From Candidatus Acetatifactor stercoripullorum (lineage in GTDB: Bacteria > Bacillota > Clostridia > Lachnospirales > Lachnospiraceae), in NCBI GenBank assembly GCA_019114005.1, contig DXGH01000050.1, positions 23,119 to 87,118 of the forward strand: a DNA stretch of 64,000 nt. The letters run 5' to 3'. The notes under the pieces were generated by a model. It was not told the DNA's origin and did not search any database. It was given only the letters and a program-made list of their open reading frames with translations. The position numbers and the translations under genes were made by a program. Below, piece after piece: positions 60,954-64,000 of this stretch (position 1 is the stretch's first letter; every line of letters starts with the position of its first letter).

Positions 60954-62706
60954 GAACTGTGCCAACAGCTTTCAGGGCCGCATCGTATTCATGGTTATGC
61001 TGGGAATTTTTTTGATTGCGGTAACCGTAAGCACAGTAGTGCTTGCCATGTCTCAGGATGCTTTTACAGAAACTTATGGAAAATCCCAGGAAAAGGTGTT
61101 TGAGCAGGTGGAAAAGGAATTAAACGATCTTCATGAGAGTCTGCAGGATATGATGAGTGCGATTGATTCCAGCTGGGCGTTTCGTCTCTATCTGAATGGG
61201 GAGGAGGATTTGGACAATGTGCAGACCTTTCAGAATATCTATCAGATGGAAAAGGATTTGGAGCAAAAGAAACCCGCGGATATGGAGCGTCCCAGCATTC
61301 TGGTGCTTGGCATGAACGGAAAGCATTATTTATCCAGGACAGAAACCATTTCCATGAGCGATGCAGATATTCTGCAAAGTGATATTGTCAGGCTGACCAT
61401 AGAGGAACCGGAAAGAATGCACTATACCTTTTCTCACGGCGCATTTACCGCCACAGCGATGGATTCCGATGTGATTATTGTGTCAAAGGCATTGTATTTT
61501 CAGGAAAGTAAGGAAATATATGCAGTGGTTCTCCTTACATTGACCCTGGATGACATGAAAAAATATTACGACTATTTTACAACGGATTATACCTCCTTGT
61601 ACTTGGTGGACAGCCAGGGGATTGTAATATGCTCAGATGACAGGAAAGCAGTGGGATCCAGGCTGGAAACACAGTGGTACCGTCAGGCTGAAGATAGGGG
61701 GCAGAATCGATTTGTTGTGAACACAGATGAGGGAAATTATACTGTTATGCACCGGGAGCTATCTTATTTAGACTGCAGCTTGTACGGAGTGACGGATAAT
61801 AATCTGGCGCTGGACCAGCTGTATAATATGCCCTTGCTTGTAATGATATGTGTGTGCATCGGTATATTGATTCTGACGGTCTGCCTAATCTTTACGCGCC
61901 AGACCATCAGACCCTTGTCAAAGCTGGTGCAGAAAATGTCCATGATCCGGAAAGGAAATTTTGCGGAGTATATGACGGTGGAAGGGACGAATGAGGTGCA
62001 GGAGCTGGCCGCCACCTACAATTATATGCTGGATGATATAAAGAACTATATAGAAGAACTTTTAAAAACCCAGAAGGAGCAAAGGAAATCAGAAATCAAA
62101 GCGCTGCAGATGCAGATTAACCCACATTATATCTATAATACCCTGGCCAGCATCAAATGGCTGGTATACCAGAATAATACGGAAAAAACCATTCAAATGA
62201 TGGACGCGTTCATTAGTCTGCTGCGAAATACAATCAGTAATGCAGATGAGTTTATCACCATTTCTCAGGAAGTAGAAAATCTGAAAAATTATATTTTGAT
62301 CAATCACACCAGATACGGGGAGGCGGTCAAGGTGGAATTTTATGTGTCGCAAAACTGTTATGACTGTCTGATTCCCAAGATGATTTTGCAGCCCTTTATT
62401 GAAAATTCCTTTTTTCATGCCTTTCCCTCGGGAAGAATAGGAACCATACAAATTCTCATGGGACAAAAGGGGAAGGATCTGGAAATCTGTATTGAAGATG
62501 ACGGAATTGGGATGGATCAGAATAAGGCAGAGCAGGTAGTGAGGCAGGAAACAAAAAAAGAACATTTTTCCGGAATCGGAATTCACAATGTACAGGACAG
62601 GCTCAGGCTTTTATATGGCGGAGACTACGGCATCAGAATTGAAAGCATAAAACAGGCGGGGACCAAGGTTGTCATTACTCTGCCGGTCAGAAGACAGGAG
62701 GCGTAA
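60937..62706 (+). CDS. YesM-type sensor histidine kinase
   Basis: A 589-residue kinase: membrane helix at 15-38, a Cache/dCache-like extracellular region (about 45-290), a second helix (PLLVMICVCIGILILTVCLIF), a HAMP, the His_kinase domain with the phosphoacceptor His in LQMQINPHYIYNTL, and the ATPase with G box FSGIGIHNVQDRL. It is the partner of the YesN-type regulator. It precedes a sugar-binding lipoprotein by 46 bp, so ABC sugar uptake is the likely output. Confidence 0.94.
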   Translation: MKKNFKNCANSFQGRIVFMVMLGIFLIAVTVSTVVLAMSQDAFTETYGKSQEKVFEQVEKELNDLHESLQDMMSAIDSSWAFRLYLNGEEDLDNVQTFQNIYQMEKDLEQKKPADMERPSILVLGMNGKHYLSRTETISMSDADILQSDIVRLTIEEPERMHYTFSHGAFTATAMDSDVIIVSKALYFQESKEIYAVVLLTLTLDDMKKYYDYFTTDYTSLYLVDSQGIVICSDDRKAVGSRLETQWYRQAEDRGQNRFVVNTDEGNYTVMHRELSYLDCSLYGVTDNNLALDQLYNMPLLVMICVCIGILILTVCLIFTRQTIRPLSKLVQKMSMIRKGNFAEYMTVEGTNEVQELAATYNYMLDDIKNYIEELLKTQKEQRKSEIKALQMQINPHYIYNTLASIKWLVYQNNTEKTIQMMDAFISLLRNTISNADEFITISQEVENLKNYILINHTRYGEAVKVEFYVSQNCYDCLIPKMILQPFIENSFFHAFPSGRIGTIQILMGQKGKDLEICIEDDGIGMDQNKAEQVVRQETKKEHFSGIGIHNVQDRLRLLYGGDYGIRIESIKQAGTKVVITLPVRRQEA

Positions 62707-62752
62707 AAGCGGAAGCGTAAAGGGCGCTGTCTGCATGAATGGAGTGAAAAAG

Positions 62753-64000
62753 ATGAAGAGGATACATAAACTTGTCTTGCTTTGGATATCTGTGTGGATG
62801 TTTTCTCTGTCAGGATGCGGCGGTGAAGCGGTGCCCCAGGAACAGGAAAGCAAAGCCCAGGAAATCGTTATCTGGGCCTGGGACGATACCTTTAATATAA
62901 AAGCGGCACGGATGGCGGCAGCAGAATACCAAAAAGAGAATGAGGACGTACAGATTCTGATAGAGACTAAGGAAAGGGAGGAAATCCTTGCACAGACCCA
63001 GAATATTTTGTCAGCCGGACTATATGAAAATCTGCCGGATATCATTATGATTGAGGACTATGATGTTCAGCAGGTGTTGGTGCTGTATGAGGATGAATTT
63101 GTGGATTTGACGGATGAGATTGACTATGACAAATTTGCAGATTTCAAGGTGAAGCTGTGTTCCAGAAATGGTCGGATGTATGGAATTCCCTTTGACAGCG
63201 GAACCGCCGCTCTTTTTTACAGGATAGATATTATAAAAAAGGCAGGATATACCGAAGCGGATATGCAGGATTTGACCTGGGATGAGTATATGGAAATTGG
63301 GAGGAACGTTTATGCGGAAACGGGAATTCCCATGCTTACATTAGACCCCACGGATTTCCCTCTGGTGCGGCTTATTATGCAGAGCAATGGAAGCTGGTAT
63401 GTAAAGCAGGACGGCCGCACTGTAGATGTTCAAGAAAATGAAGCATTAAAACAGTCTCTGGAGATTTACCGGGAACTGCTGTCATGTAATATCGGAAAAA
63501 GCGTAAATGGATGGAATGAATTCATATCGGCCTTTCAAAAGGGGGAGGTCGCCACTGTTTTAAGCGGCGGATGGATTATTTCCAGTATTAAGGAAAATCA
63601 GGAACAGGCGGGATTGTGGCGGGTGGCGCCGATTCCCATTGTAGCGCAGAATGAGAATGCGGCTGCCGCCTCTAACGTGGGCGGCAGTGCTTGGTACATA
63701 CTAAAAAACTCTCGAAACAGTCAGGCGGCCACGGAGTTTATGGTTTCTATGTTTGGTGAAAATGATGAATTTACAGACAGGCTGATCAGCGAGATCGGCA
63801 TTGTGCCGGCAGTAAAGAATCCCTCTGTTTTTACCAACTATGAAGCGGAGGACCCTTTCTTTGGGAATCAGCAGGTGACAAAACTGCTTACAGGGATGGC
63901 CGATGAAATCCAAACGGTAAATTACGGCAGTAAAACCTATGAAATTGAAGATATTTTGGAGGAAGAATTTCAGGAGGCCCTGATTGACGGAAATTTGGAG
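62753..64000 (+). CDS. Extracellular solute-binding lipoprotein (partial, cut by window end)
   Basis: An open frame of 416 codons to the end of the window. A lipoprotein signal peptide with lipobox LSGC (MKRIHKLVLLWISVWMFSLSGC) is followed by a type 1 sugar-binding fold: EIVIWAWDDTFN, LPDIIMIEDYDVQQ, YGIPFDSGTAALFY and VATVLSGGWIIS. It belongs to the ABC sugar-binding family 1. ATG 62753 has GGAG eight bases upstream; an in-frame ATG at 62735 would add six residues. The end is missing. The permease genes would lie outside the window. Confidence 0.9.
   Translation, partial: MKRIHKLVLLWISVWMFSLSGCGGEAVPQEQESKAQEIVIWAWDDTFNIKAARMAAAEYQKENEDVQILIETKEREEILAQTQNILSAGLYENLPDIIMIEDYDVQQVLVLYEDEFVDLTDEIDYDKFADFKVKLCSRNGRMYGIPFDSGTAALFYRIDIIKKAGYTEADMQDLTWDEYMEIGRNVYAETGIPMLTLDPTDFPLVRLIMQSNGSWYVKQDGRTVDVQENEALKQSLEIYRELLSCNIGKSVNGWNEFISAFQKGEVATVLSGGWIISSIKENQEQAGLWRVAPIPIVAQNENAAAASNVGGSAWYILKNSRNSQAATEFMVSMFGENDEFTDRLISEIGIVPAVKNPSVFTNYEAEDPFFGNQQVTKLLTGMADEIQTVNYGSKTYEIEDILEEEFQEALIDGNLE

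Overview
The window is a chromosomal segment of a spore-forming, fermentative, flagellated clostridium, most likely of the family Lachnospiraceae. The basis is gene content (spoVG, spoVT, cwlD, a SleB-type cell-wall hydrolase, pyruvate formate-lyase, GlgC/GlgD, an F-type ATPase with a Na+-type c subunit, MecA, the primosome loaders DnaD and DnaI/DnaC), strong AGGAGG ribosome binding sites and moderate GC. No rRNA, tRNA, CRISPR array or prophage was seen.

Layout. 1-2.3 kb: the end of a LytTR response regulator and its GHKL kinase, then a small membrane protein. 2.3-9.7 kb is the accessory region: an AbiEi antitoxin with a toxin remnant, a small tyrosine recombinase inside a putative invertible segment, csrA and flagellin, a broken Ham1-type NTPase, two acetyltransferases, and a 1.5 kb cassette bounded by a 23-bp direct repeat (DUF6429-like, DUF3990 and a coupled partner gene). 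9.8-14.6 kb: gdpP, rplI, dnaB and a MerR-type regulator. 14.6-18.8 kb: ferredoxin, pflA and a split pyruvate formate-lyase locus. 18.9-25 kb: mecA, a candidate structured RNA, a GH18 protein, a sortase with its probable substrate, and cwlD. 25-30 kb: tsaC, rpiB, upp, dCMP deaminase and a cell-wall hydrolase. 30.3-37.9 kb: the complete ATP synthase operon. 38-43 kb: a methyltransferase, a large anchored protein, queT with a probable preQ1 riboswitch, and bioY with a BirA operator. 43.3-48.3 kb: a PRPP synthetase-like protein, the helicase loader, dnaD, a DnaA-box cluster and murC. 48.5-55.7 kb: glgC, glgD, spoVG, pth, mfd and a 34-residue microprotein. 55.9-64 kb: a sugar kinase, a membrane glycosyltransferase, spoVT, and a YesN/YesM two-component system with a truncated sugar-binding lipoprotein.

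The most interesting system is at 3.17-5.97 kb. A FimB-sized tyrosine recombinase lies between two near-identical 29-bp inverted repeats (3168-3196 and 4062-4090). Inside the segment is a near-consensus sigma-28 promoter (TAAAGTTT-N11-ACCGATAT, minus strand, 3241-3215). As drawn it points away from csrA-flagellin and straight into a terminator formed by the left repeat. Inversion would place it upstream of csrA-hag and break up the terminator. The flagellin leader then carries a hairpin with an ACGGAU loop and a GGA-containing Shine-Dalgarno, the two-site layout by which CsrA represses hag in Bacillus. I read this as a flagellin phase switch captured in the OFF state, with a post-transcriptional layer on top.

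A second unusual locus is pyruvate formate-lyase. The catalytic polypeptide ends before the glycyl-radical domain, that domain is a separate 80-residue gene, and between them lies a 67-residue protein that looks like a degenerate glycyl-radical domain ending in a Cys-rich tail.
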